Below, piece by piece: positions 8,110-15,689 of a DNA stretch of 64,000 nt. Numbering within the stretch: position 1 is the first letter of the stretch; each line of letters opens with the position of its first letter. Source of the stretch: Rhizobium sp. CF080 (lineage in GTDB: Bacteria > Pseudomonadota > Alphaproteobacteria > Rhizobiales > Rhizobiaceae); assembly GCF_000282095.2 (NCBI RefSeq), contig NZ_AKKC02000004.1:1302001-1366000 (forward strand). Reading direction: 5' to 3'. The notes under the pieces were generated by a model. The model had not been told where the DNA came from. It saw only the letters and a program-made list of their open reading frames with translations, and ran no database searches. The position numbers and the translations under genes are program-made.

Positions 8110-8792
8110 AATACGAGATCACGGTTTGAGCCGGATGGCCATAGGTACGGGCGTTCTGGCGACGACCATTTAGTTCCTGAAGTTGCGGATTTCCAGGCCT
8201 GAGATCCACAGGTTTCGCAGAGCGGTGGGGGGCAGACGATAGGCCGGGCGATAGCGATCTACCCGACAACCGTGGCGGAGCTTCCGCACAGGACGGGAAC
8301 CGTCCCGCTGCAAGCTACGAAACTTCGGCCGCGCAATCGCTGCCCGATGAATTTCAATACGTGTCGCCATGCACGCACAGTCAACAGACGCTCGAAAGCA
8401 TCTTGCATATGGTCTACGCCATTCCCTGGGAGTGTGCCGTTCGCATCAATGCTTGCCTTTCAGAGCCCAGGCTGAGCACCGAGTCCGGGCAGCAGAATTC
8501 ATCATCGCGTATGCTGCCCGCCTCATTCCGCTCATCGATATCGCCCCTGACGGGTCGAGCGTCTGGGCGGCGATGTTCTTCTGATCTCCGGGACATCGTC
8601 GCCATCCCATCCTGGAGCGCCAAAATCCCGGCGCTCGTCGACAAGCTTGCACGCTGCGGATCGGCAGCAGATAACCGGCGTGCAGTTGTGTCAGCACTGT
8701 AAACCGCACCAATCCTGACACGCATGGAGGCCAGTTCGCCCCAGCGAGCTGACGGCCATTGCGCCCGGAAGGCCTCTCAAGGAAAGATGACA
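8110..8792. other. Long gap with fragmentary coding-like frames
   Basis: About 680 bases between the promoter-like element and the ThiF-like gene. A plus-strand frame is open from about 8180 to 8702 and two segments read like protein (QTLESILHMVYAIPWECA and DLRDIVAIPSWSAK), while a second plus frame ending at 8584 contains EFIIAYAARLIPLIDIAP. No frame has a start codon with a ribosome binding site and no family is recognised, so I read this as a decayed gene rather than a working one. An inverted repeat GTGTCAG/CTGACAC (8688-8694 and 8715-8721) stands about 70 bp before the ThiF-like start. Confidence 0.3.
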
Positions 8793-9509
8793 ATGAGAAC
8801 CATTGATTATCATACTGATCTCTTCGACGCTATTCGTGACACCGATTTCGTAATCGTGGGATGCGGGAGCCTCGCCGCGCAGATCGCCGCTCAACTGGCG
8901 GCTCTTGGCGCACACCGTTTCTTTCTGGTTGACAGCGACCGCATTGAAGCGGGTAGCATGAGGCGGCTGAATTGGGTCAAGGCAGAGGATGTCGGCCAGT
9001 TGAAAAGCGACCGATTGGCGACCTATCTGGCTGCGCACTTTTCGGCAACAGTCGCGATCACACCCGAATCTGCCGACGAGGCGGAGGCCGCGCGGCTCGT
9101 GCTAGATCGAGCGCGTAAACCATTTCTGGTCCTGGCCGAGGGCGATATTGCGGTCACTCAGCGTTTCCTCTCGGCATATACCACCGCTGCTCAGCAGCCT
9201 GCGCCCTATCTGCATGTAGGTCATGGCAACCATCATTGTGTTGCAGGGCTACTTGCGGTTGGACGCGACGACGCGTGCCACTTCTGCGGTTCGCCGCTTC
9301 AAGGGTCAGTGGAAACGAGCATTGCCGATCGGTCGAAGCCTAGCCACGACGCGCCAATTGCAGACTTTGCCGTTTCACAGATTGCCATCCAATGCCTCAT
9401 CCGCAGCCGCTCACCACGCGGTCAACGCTGGATCTTCGAGCCGACCGGAAGCTACGCGCTATTTGATCCGGCACCAAAGAGTCCGTCACACCCAGTGTAC
9501 CATTTTTAA
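8793..9509 (+). CDS. ThiF/E1-like adenylyltransferase, short form
   Basis: A 238-residue protein with the ThiF/MoeB/E1 fold: nucleotide loop IVGCGSLAAQ (G23-x-G25), acidic strand FFLVDSDRIEAGS with D47 and D49, the arginine-rich RRLNW (E1-type Arg finger region, R57/R58), and G69-x-x-K71, the conserved ATP-contacting Lys. Only one CxxC pair is seen (C162-C165, ACHFCG), where zinc-binding family members have two. E1-like enzymes activate a C-terminal carboxylate with ATP, in sulfur transfer, ubiquitin-like conjugation or peptide modification. No ubiquitin-like, sulfur-carrier or thiamine gene is nearby. The ATG at 8793 is chosen because AAGGA sits 9 nt upstream; ATG 8787 is too close. With the subtilase and small exported proteins, peptide tailoring is possible but is inference. 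Confidence 0.75.
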   Translation: MRTIDYHTDLFDAIRDTDFVIVGCGSLAAQIAAQLAALGAHRFFLVDSDRIEAGSMRRLNWVKAEDVGQLKSDRLATYLAAHFSATVAITPESADEAEAARLVLDRARKPFLVLAEGDIAVTQRFLSAYTTAAQQPAPYLHVGHGNHHCVAGLLAVGRDDACHFCGSPLQGSVETSIADRSKPSHDAPIADFAVSQIAIQCLIRSRSPRGQRWIFEPTGSYALFDPAPKSPSHPVYHF

Positions 9510-10150
9510 GCTCCGGCATGCGGGACCCTTTTTACCCATCGTCCCGCTTGTGGGAGGCGCTTTCAAACCTCATCGCTCGTTGTATAGACTTGGCCCGCTG
9601 AACGGGCCACTCATCGCCCTGTGCGAGAAGTCATGCGCCGACGGGACGGACAATGGCTCCGTTGTTGGGAAAGATGCAACGCCCCCGGCGCGGCGTTTGA
9701 TCTAGCTATTCGCGGGTTCAACTGGAATGGTCGACTGGAGCTCAGCCCAGTGTTCTTGGGGAAGCATGCAAGTCAGCGCATCCTCTCCGGGACGGCGAGC
9801 ATCAGCGCTTTCAGTCGGCACCATCCCTTTTCATCAGGTTGGTCTTCAGCAACCTGAGTTCTCCGAAAACACCGGTGACTATCGCTTACCGCTATACCAG
9901 TCCCCAGGATGTCATCCCGCGGCATACCCACATAACCGCGGCCTTCAATCCCAGCGGAATACTCCATCTGCCTTGTTGATCTGGCAACGAGAACGGTTGC
10001 GTCTGACCTCCTCCTTATGTCGCGGGCTTCCGTTCCGAATGCAGCTGGGCGCTTCCGTAAATGTCGTTCTTCATTCTGTGCCGGGCGAAGGCAGCCCGCC
10101 ATCTGCATCCATCTGTCTTATCGCGTTCTCCCGAAACCTTACCGCAAAGA
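9510..10150. other. Gap with possible remnants of an E2-like or other partner gene
   Basis: About 640 bases without an intact gene. Plus-strand frames switch: one begins at ATG 9518 (MRDPFYPSSRLWEAL), a second covers ~9621-9857 (FNWNGRLELSPVFLGK), and a third runs 9701-9979 without a start and contains IAYRYTSPQDVIPRHTHI followed by FNPSGILHLPC. Joined by two frameshifts these would make one protein, so I suspect a degraded gene. No family is certain. Confidence 0.3.
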
Positions 10151-10240
10151 GATTTCGGTTCACCGTCACTTTTGACGGAAATTTAACGTGTTGCTGGCGG
10201 GGAGATGACGGCTTGGGGAGAAGTTCATTGCAACGAAAGA
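10151..10240 (+). promoter_or_regulatory. Duplicated promoter-like element, copy 2, with TTnAC repeats
   Basis: Second copy of the element at 8021-8109. TTGACGG (10172) and TTAACGT (10183) are 11 bp apart; a third TTCACCG (10159) is displaced by 2 bp relative to copy 1. It lies about 280 bp before the first of two small exported protein genes and is the best candidate for their promoter. Confidence 0.5.
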
Positions 10241-10522
10241 CTGCGGAGAACATCGTCGGCTGGCTGCCTTTGGCCCCACCCGACGGCGAACAACCGGCTG
10301 TCGGGCAGATATAGCCCGGGCTGGACTCGACGCTCATTGGGCGGGTTCTCACACGGCTTTCGTATCCCGGAAAACGAGGGACCAGTGCCTCCTGAAGGTC
10401 GGCTATCGGCTGAGGCAAAATCCCCTTCGGGAGCAATCGACGACAGCCGGGACTCCCTCGCCTGTCGCGAACTCAGCAGCGATGCCTGCAAGGCGGGCAT
10501 GGCCCAAACATGGAGTAAGGAA
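10241..10522. other. Possible long leader before the small exported protein genes
   Basis: About 280 bases between the promoter-like element and the ATG at 10523. A plus-strand frame is open here (from ATG 10205) and runs into the small gene, but its start has no properly spaced ribosome binding site and the sequence upstream of 10523 looks non-coding. It could be a 5' untranslated leader. Confidence 0.3.
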
Positions 10523-10750
10523 ATGACCATACCGATAGAGAAAATCGCGTTCCTCGTCGTGGCGGTTTGTTCGGCATCTTTCGCCGAGCACGTCCTTGCC
10601 TACGACGGGCACCGGGAGACAGCCCAGTCGCTCGCAGGCCAGACCGAGCCTGCCGGCGTCGGAGCGAAGGCCGACATTACCAAGGAGATGGCGCAGGTCC
10701 GCTCTCCAACCAGTCGTGACAACCGGTCGACCGGCGACGAACACAGGTAA
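10523..10750 (+). CDS. Small exported protein of unknown function (75 aa)
   Basis: ATG 10523 has GGAG at 7 nt. The N-terminus is a good Sec signal peptide: Ile-Glu-Lys, hydrophobic core IAFLVVAVCSASFA, and a likely cleavage after HVLA near residue 26. The mature part (~49 residues) is hydrophilic and charged (AGVGAKADITKEMAQVR, then SPTSRDNRSTGDEHR at the end), with no cysteine, so it is probably unstructured. I do not recognise a family. A second small exported protein gene follows 83 bp later and the pair sits downstream of the duplicated SARP-type repeat element. Possible roles include a secreted peptide factor or a substrate of the nearby subtilase or ThiF-like enzyme. That is speculation from position. 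Confidence 0.55.
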   Translation: MTIPIEKIAFLVVAVCSASFAEHVLAYDGHRETAQSLAGQTEPAGVGAKADITKEMAQVRSPTSRDNRSTGDEHR

Positions 10751-10833
10751 GCCGGCGTCGACATCCAAACAGTTCATTCAAGACATCGATCGACTGGTCG
10801 CAACGAAGTCGATCCGTAACAAGGAGCACTGCC

Positions 10834-11100
10834 ATGAAATACTCAGCTATCTCGACCGTTCTCGCAACGCTGATCGGATTCACGTCCGTGGACAGTCACG
10901 CCTTCGCCGCGGAGGGGGAATATTACGACGGCGTTTCCGGTACGGAGGACCACCTGATGGTGACGACGGACTCGCTGGGCATCCCATTGATCACCCGGTA
11001 CGGCTATCCGAGGACGAACAACCCGCGCACGCTCGGCAATCCCCCTGCGCCGATGATCGACAGTGGTGACTACTTCGATGGTGTAGTCCGTCCGGACTAA
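10834..11100 (+). CDS. Small exported protein with duplicated Y-(Y/F)-DGV motif (88 aa)
   Basis: ATG 10834 is preceded by AAGGAG at 8 nt. The signal peptide is clear: MKYSAISTVLATLIGF core with cleavage probably after HAFA near residue 25. The mature ~63 residues begin with EGEYYDGVSG and end with SGDYFDGVVRPD, so the same (G/S)-(E/G)-(E/D)-Y-(Y/F)-D-G-V motif brackets the protein, with a Pro/Asn-rich segment (YGYPRTNNPRTLGNPPAP) between them. There is no Cys. The motif duplication at both mature ends suggests two equivalent binding or processing sites. No family is recognised. It is the last gene before a strong hairpin terminator and likely co-transcribed with the 75-residue exported protein. 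Confidence 0.65.
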   Translation: MKYSAISTVLATLIGFTSVDSHAFAAEGEYYDGVSGTEDHLMVTTDSLGIPLITRYGYPRTNNPRTLGNPPAPMIDSGDYFDGVVRPD

Positions 11101-11117
11101 TCATTGAGGTTGGGGGC

Positions 11118-11144
11118 GTGAGCGCCGGGTTTCCCGGCGCTCAC
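11118..11144 (+). terminator. Hairpin terminator after the small exported protein genes
   Basis: A perfect 12-bp stem, GTGAGCGCCGGG pairing with CCCGGCGCTCAC around a 3-nt TTT loop, begins 18 bp after the stop. There is no long U tract after it, common for alphaproteobacterial terminators. Confidence 0.7.
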
Positions 11145-11273
11145 TGGTCCGATTTGTAACAACTTGCTCTATGTGTTTGATCGTCTCAATGCCACACCGA
11201 GTAAATACCTGGGTTTCAGACGCCAAACGAAATCTTCAGCCAAAGGCCGATTAGTTGAAACACATTGCTGGCA

Positions 11274-12857
11274 TCAGCGCGCCTTGACGAGGGCCGGCAT
11301 AGTCTCGGCTTCGGTCATTCGCCAGGTGTTGCGGCCGTCCGCCTTTGCCCGGTAGAGAGCACGGTCGGCGGCCTGGACGAGCATCTCGCGGTCGCTGCCG
11401 ATAATGCTTGCTGCGGCGATACCGATGCTGACGCCGATACTGATCGACAATCCCCTGATCCGGAAAGGCTCGTCGAAGGCCGATATGCATCGATCGGCAA
11501 GACCGGTATCCGCCTGGCCTTTGGTTTTCACGAGGATAGCGAATTCGTCGCCGCCGAGGCGCGCGACCAGATGTCCGCCCGCCGCCGAACGCAGCCGCTC
11601 ACCGGTCATCTTCAACACCTCGTCGCCGGCGGCATGGCCGAACGTATCATTGACCGGCTTGAACCCATCGAGATCGAGGCAATAGACGACGACAAAACCC
11701 TCGTCCGCTTCAGGCTTGAGTGCCTCGTCGAGCGCCTTGTAAAATTGCATCCGGTTCGGCAGTCCGGTCAGGACGTCATGGTGCGCCAGTCGGTTGGCCT
11801 CGGCCTCTGCAAGCACCCGATCGCTGACGTCAGCGATCGTCAGCAGGAGCCGCCGGTCGCCACCGTCGTTGAGCAGCCGAACATAGATGAGGACGTGGTG
11901 TTCCTGGCCCTTCGCCGTGCGCTGTCGCCAGACCGTGCGAGCTTCACAGTCGCTGTCGAGATTGCGAAGGCTGGCCGCGAACTCCTCACGCTGGCCGTCG
12001 GCATGCATGTCGCAAACGGCTTTGGCCAAAAGGACCGATCGCTCATAGCCATAGAATTGAAGCGCTGCATGATTGGCTTCAAGGACCGCAAGACTGTCGC
12101 CATCACAGAGCAGCATCGGCATCGGGTTTGCCTCAAACAACTGCCGAAGCCATTCTTCGCGCTGCTTGAGACTGGTGATGTCGATGCGCATTCCGATGGC
12201 GCCGCCATCCGGCGTGCGGCGATCGTCGTAGCGCAGCCATCGCCCGTCTTTCATCTGCCGCTCCTCCTGCGATACGGGCTGACGAAACTTGGCCATGCGT
12301 TCGCTGAGCCAGGCGTCCTGATCCGGCACGACCTCCTGGATGCTGCCGCCCGCAAGGCTGATCTTCAAAATTTCCTCGAACGGAATTCCGGGCGTCAGAT
12401 ACTCGGCGATATCGGCATAGAGATCGGCGTATTTCTGGTTCCAAAGCACGTAGCGGTCCTTGGCATCGAAGACACAGACGGCCTCTGGCAACATCTCGAT
12501 GACATATCGGAGCCGCAGATTGGCTTCGCGCACAGCCAGCCCAGCGGATGTTTCCGGCACACCGGTTTCGATCCAGACCACGGTGATGGGTTCGCTTGAC
12601 CCGGGATATGGTGAGACTCTGATGTTGTAGTTTCGTGTTTCCCCTGCCCTGTCGCGCAGGAGAACCGGAGAACCATCGGGCCGATCAAGCGGCCACGTAG
12701 GCAGGAGATCGGCAGCGCTGGTGTCATGCAGCGTGTCCGCTCCGTCAAAGAGCGCTCGGGCCTCGGAATTCGCAAAGACGACGAAACCCGCCGCGTTCAC
12801 AATGAGCGCAGCGAGTGGACAGGATTCCAGCAAGACCATCACTTCCGCACCAAGCAT
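11274..12857 (-). CDS. PAS-domain diguanylate cyclase (GGDEF)
   Basis: A 527-residue protein from ATG 12857 (GAGGA 4-5 nt upstream; GTG 12872 is an alternative without one). Three PAS-like sensor modules can be seen: one at the N-terminus (PLAALIVNAAGFVVFANSEA), one at about residues 145-255 (LPEAVCVFDAKDRYVLWNQ) and one at about 235-350 (FEANPMPMLLCDGDSLAVLE). The C-terminal GGDEF domain begins HHDVLTGLPNR and holds an intact RLGGDEFAIL active site, so it should make cyclic di-GMP from GTP. No EAL domain and no membrane helices, so it is cytosolic and probably senses a small ligand or redox state through PAS. It stands alone, transcribed away from the DenD-like gene upstream. Confidence 0.9.
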   Translation of the reverse strand: MLGAEVMVLLESCPLAALIVNAAGFVVFANSEARALFDGADTLHDTSAADLLPTWPLDRPDGSPVLLRDRAGETRNYNIRVSPYPGSSEPITVVWIETGVPETSAGLAVREANLRLRYVIEMLPEAVCVFDAKDRYVLWNQKYADLYADIAEYLTPGIPFEEILKISLAGGSIQEVVPDQDAWLSERMAKFRQPVSQEERQMKDGRWLRYDDRRTPDGGAIGMRIDITSLKQREEWLRQLFEANPMPMLLCDGDSLAVLEANHAALQFYGYERSVLLAKAVCDMHADGQREEFAASLRNLDSDCEARTVWRQRTAKGQEHHVLIYVRLLNDGGDRRLLLTIADVSDRVLAEAEANRLAHHDVLTGLPNRMQFYKALDEALKPEADEGFVVVYCLDLDGFKPVNDTFGHAAGDEVLKMTGERLRSAAGGHLVARLGGDEFAILVKTKGQADTGLADRCISAFDEPFRIRGLSISIGVSIGIAAASIIGSDREMLVQAADRALYRAKADGRNTWRMTEAETMPALVKAR

Positions 12858-12990
12858 GGCTTCCTCAAGCACTGCCGATCTGACCGGAACAATTCCGGAT
12901 GGAAGCTTAAGCGGGAAGGATAAAATAAATCGCTAAAGTTCAAGCACGCATATAGATGATACATCATCGCGATGAGATATTCCGACATCC

Positions 12991-13035
12991 GACCGGCAGG
13001 TTGCCGCTCACGTCGAGAGCGGCAACCTGCCGGTC
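12991..13035 (-). terminator. Perfect 19-bp stem terminator after the DenD-like gene
   Basis: GACCGGCAGGTTGCCGCTC and its exact reverse complement surround a 7-nt loop, 18 bp beyond the stop codon of the minus-strand dehydrogenase gene. It should end that transcript before the GGDEF gene. Confidence 0.75.
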
Positions 13036-13053
13036 AACGTCCGGGATTTCCCG

Positions 13054-14037
13054 TTACAGGCGGCCTCCAAGCTCATCTTCGATATGGACCCGGATGATCT
13101 CGTCGAAATTCTTCTCCGCGGTGAAGCCGAGAGCCGTAGCACGTTTTGCCTCGAAACCGGGGGCCCAGCCGGCGACCATTTTCATGATCATCTCGTCCGG
13201 CACGCGACGAATGAGGCTTACGGCCCTTTCGCCCGCCACCCGGCGAAGCGCATCGATCTGCTCGCCGACGGTCGCGCTAACGCCCGGCATTGAAAGATTG
13301 CGATGCGGGCCGACCTGAGCGAGATTCATATTCGCCGCATGGATGAGATAGCCGACAGCCGAGCGCGGCGAGGTATGCCAGTGGCGGACGTCCTCCGGCA
13401 CAGGCAGAATGGCCTCCTGCCCGATCAACGGCTCTCGCAGAATGTTCGAAAAGAACCCGGAGGCCGCCTTGTTGGGTTTGCCGGGCCTGATGCACACGGT
13501 CGGCAGCCGGATGCCGATGCCCTCGAAGAAGCCATGGCGGGTGTAATCCGAAAGAAGCAGCTCCGAAATGGCCTTCTGCGTGCCATAGCTGGTGAGCGGC
13601 GTGAGGTGGAAGTTATCGGGAATGGGGAACGGAAGCGGAGCACCGGCGACAGCGATGGACGACGTGAAGATGACCCGCGGCTTGTAGCCGTCCTGACCGT
13701 TTGCGAGGCGGATTGCATCGAACAGGTAGCGGGTACCGTCGAGATTAACCCGGTAGCCCTTTTCGAAATCGAGCTCCGCCTCTGCCGAGACGATCGCGGC
13801 AAGGTGAAAGATCACGTCGGGGCGGGACTGAATGAGTTTTTCAGCCTCACCCGGCATCGAAAGGTCCGCGTCGCTCGTCACTACCAATCCGGAAAACCCT
13901 TCCGGGTGATCGGGCTTCACGACGTCGACGAGGGTCAGCTTGTCGATCGGCTTGCCGAGAACTCCACCCTCCGCGATGAGACGCGCCGTCAGTTTGCGGC
14001 CCACCATCCCTGCTGCGCCTATGATCAGAATATGCAT
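13054..14037 (-). CDS. denD: NAD-dependent sugar-acid dehydrogenase, DenD-like (D-erythronate dehydrogenase family)
   Basis: A 327-residue extended-SDR protein. ATG 14037 has GGGAGGA close upstream and begins directly at the Rossmann strand HILIIGAAGMVGR (G-x-x-G-x-x-G). The catalytic set is visible: FTSSIAVAG (Ser) and S-Y-G-T-Q-K (Tyr and Lys of YxxxK). Length and sequence style match D-erythronate dehydrogenase-like enzymes that oxidise C2 of four-carbon sugar acids as a first step to kinase and aldolase steps. The usual partners OtnK, OtnC and OtnI are not in the window, so the substrate could be another acid. It is divergent from the FAD-linked oxidase gene, with an operator-like palindrome between them, and probably belongs to the regulon of the GntR-type protein at 15690. 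Confidence in the exact substrate is low. Confidence 0.75.
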   Translation of the reverse strand: MHILIIGAAGMVGRKLTARLIAEGGVLGKPIDKLTLVDVVKPDHPEGFSGLVVTSDADLSMPGEAEKLIQSRPDVIFHLAAIVSAEAELDFEKGYRVNLDGTRYLFDAIRLANGQDGYKPRVIFTSSIAVAGAPLPFPIPDNFHLTPLTSYGTQKAISELLLSDYTRHGFFEGIGIRLPTVCIRPGKPNKAASGFFSNILREPLIGQEAILPVPEDVRHWHTSPRSAVGYLIHAANMNLAQVGPHRNLSMPGVSATVGEQIDALRRVAGERAVSLIRRVPDEMIMKMVAGWAPGFEAKRATALGFTAEKNFDEIIRVHIEDELGGRL

Positions 14038-14096
14038 GCTTCCTCCCATCTCCATCCGAAGCGCGTGACTGCCCGATGCCGATATTTATATTGTAC

Positions 14097-14111
14097 GGTT
14101 GTCTGATAACC
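14097..14111. promoter_or_regulatory. GntR-type operator between denD-like and FAD-oxidase genes
   Basis: GGTTGTCTGATAACC: a palindrome around TTGTC-n-GATAA with one mismatched pair. It has the TTGTC-n-GACAA form often used by FadR-subfamily GntR regulators and resembles the site at 16516. It sits centrally in the 130-180 bp divergent intergenic region, well placed to control both genes. Confidence 0.5.
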
Positions 14112-14215
14112 TTATATGCTTCCGTTGAAAACAGGATAGTTGTGCGCCCGGATAAGGCGCGGAGCAAATGAAACTATCCAGCAAAGGGACGGATCTTCCG
14201 AAGGAACCACCGAGA

Positions 14216-15661
14216 ATGACGAGCCTGCAAACTGACCCGGCCGGAGAGCATCGCGTCCTTCTGCGATCGATGCTTGGCGAAGACCTTGTCTTGACGGATG
14301 CGGACGCGATGGCGCGATACTGTCGCGACTGGCACGGGGACGTGACCAGCGCTGCGGTTGCCGTCCTCAGACCCCGGTCGACGGAAGGCGTCGTCGCCTG
14401 TGTGAAAGCCTGTCGCGAGCTCGGCCTTACCATCGTCCCGCAGGGCGGCAATACTGGCCTCGTGCTGGGTGGCATTCCCGATATGTCGGAACGTCAGGTC
14501 GTTCTCAGCCTGGAACGCATGAACCGTATCCGCAAGATCGATGTCGACGACTTCTCCGCCGTCGCCGAGGCCGGCTGCATCCTGTGGGAGCTGAAGGAAG
14601 CGATCGCCGCACAGGGAATGTTCTTCCCGCTGGCGCTCGGTGCACAGGGAAGCTGCCGGATCGGCGGCAACGTCTCGACCAATGCCGGCGGCATCAATGT
14701 GCTGCGATACGGCATGACGCGCGAACTCGTGCTGGGGCTGGAGGTCGTCCTGCCTGACGGCACGATCTTCGACGGGCTTTCTACGCTCAGGAAGGACAAT
14801 CGCGGCATAGACTTAAAGCAGCTCTTCATCGGCGCGGAGGGCACGCTCGGCATCGTCACCGCCGTATCGATCAAGCTGACGCCCAACCCCGATCAGGTTG
14901 CGACTGCCCTCGTCGGCCTCGCCTCACTGGAGGACGCGATCACGCTCTATCGCCGTGCCCGGCGCGATTGCAGCGACCTGATGTCCGCCTTCGAATTCAT
15001 GCCGCCCCTTGCCTTCACGCTCGCCCGCGAATCCATGCCCGATCTGCCGATCCCGATGGCGACCGAGTATCCCTCTTATGTTCTCATGGAGGTATCCGGG
15101 TCGGGTCTCGTCGATATCGACAACCTGATGCAGCGGTTCCTCGAAGGCGTCATGGAAGACGGTATTGTCCTCGATGGCGCGATTGCCTCCTCACAGGCAC
15201 AGGCAAGAAACCTGTGGCTGATCCGGGAAGGGATGAACGAAGGCCAGGCGAAACGTGGCGTCCATATGCGCAGCGACGTTTCGGTTCCGCTCTCCAAGGT
15301 ACCTTCTTTCGTGGCCGAGGCGGAAAAGGCGATCCACGAGGCGCTGCCCGACTGTGTCTGCGTCTCCTACGGCCATGTCGGCGACGGAAATGTTCATCTC
15401 AACGTTCTGCCGTCCACAGAACTGCCTCATGAGCAGCGGCTCGAGAGAATCTATCGGTCGAAGACGATCCTGAACCAGGTTTTGGACCGTTTCCACGGGA
15501 GCCTCAGCGCTGAACACGGTATCGGCCGGCTCAAGCGGTCGGATTTCGAGGCGCGCCTTCCGGAAACCAAGCGCCGGCTGCTGACGGCCATCAAGAATGC
15601 CATCGACCCGGACATGATGATGAACCCTGGTTGCCAGTTGAATTTTACGCAGAAGTCGTAG
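14216..15661 (+). CDS. FAD-linked oxidase, GlcD/D-lactate dehydrogenase family
   Basis: A 481-residue PCMH-type flavoprotein. The FAD-binding domain includes the pyrophosphate-binding motif PQGGNTGLVLGG, ALGAQGSCRIGGNVSTNAGG and an IGAEGTLGIVTAVSIKL stretch; the C-terminal FAD-oxidase domain holds SYGHVGDGNVHLNV and ends in LSAEHGIGRLKRSDF plus a MMNPG tail, all classic for glycolate/D-lactate/D-2-hydroxyglutarate type dehydrogenases. It oxidises a 2-hydroxy acid to a 2-keto acid, passing electrons to an acceptor. Start ATG 14216 has AAGGA at 10 nt; ATG 14168 is an alternative that adds 16 residues and has a poorly placed GGAG. The GntR regulator follows 28 bp later and the TRAP system after that, so the substrate is probably the imported hydroxy or sugar acid. 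Confidence 0.9.
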   Translation: MTSLQTDPAGEHRVLLRSMLGEDLVLTDADAMARYCRDWHGDVTSAAVAVLRPRSTEGVVACVKACRELGLTIVPQGGNTGLVLGGIPDMSERQVVLSLERMNRIRKIDVDDFSAVAEAGCILWELKEAIAAQGMFFPLALGAQGSCRIGGNVSTNAGGINVLRYGMTRELVLGLEVVLPDGTIFDGLSTLRKDNRGIDLKQLFIGAEGTLGIVTAVSIKLTPNPDQVATALVGLASLEDAITLYRRARRDCSDLMSAFEFMPPLAFTLARESMPDLPIPMATEYPSYVLMEVSGSGLVDIDNLMQRFLEGVMEDGIVLDGAIASSQAQARNLWLIREGMNEGQAKRGVHMRSDVSVPLSKVPSFVAEAEKAIHEALPDCVCVSYGHVGDGNVHLNVLPSTELPHEQRLERIYRSKTILNQVLDRFHGSLSAEHGIGRLKRSDFEARLPETKRRLLTAIKNAIDPDMMMNPGCQLNFTQKS

Positions 15662-15689
15662 AAGAGCCTCACAAGGGAGAGCGGGCGCC

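Noticed and set aside
10205..10522. Plus-strand frame from ATG 10205 running into the small exported protein gene
   Set aside because: The ATG has its purine run immediately adjacent, without room for a ribosome binding site, and the upstream part is proline/serine-rich without structure. ATG 10523 has a proper site and a signal peptide.
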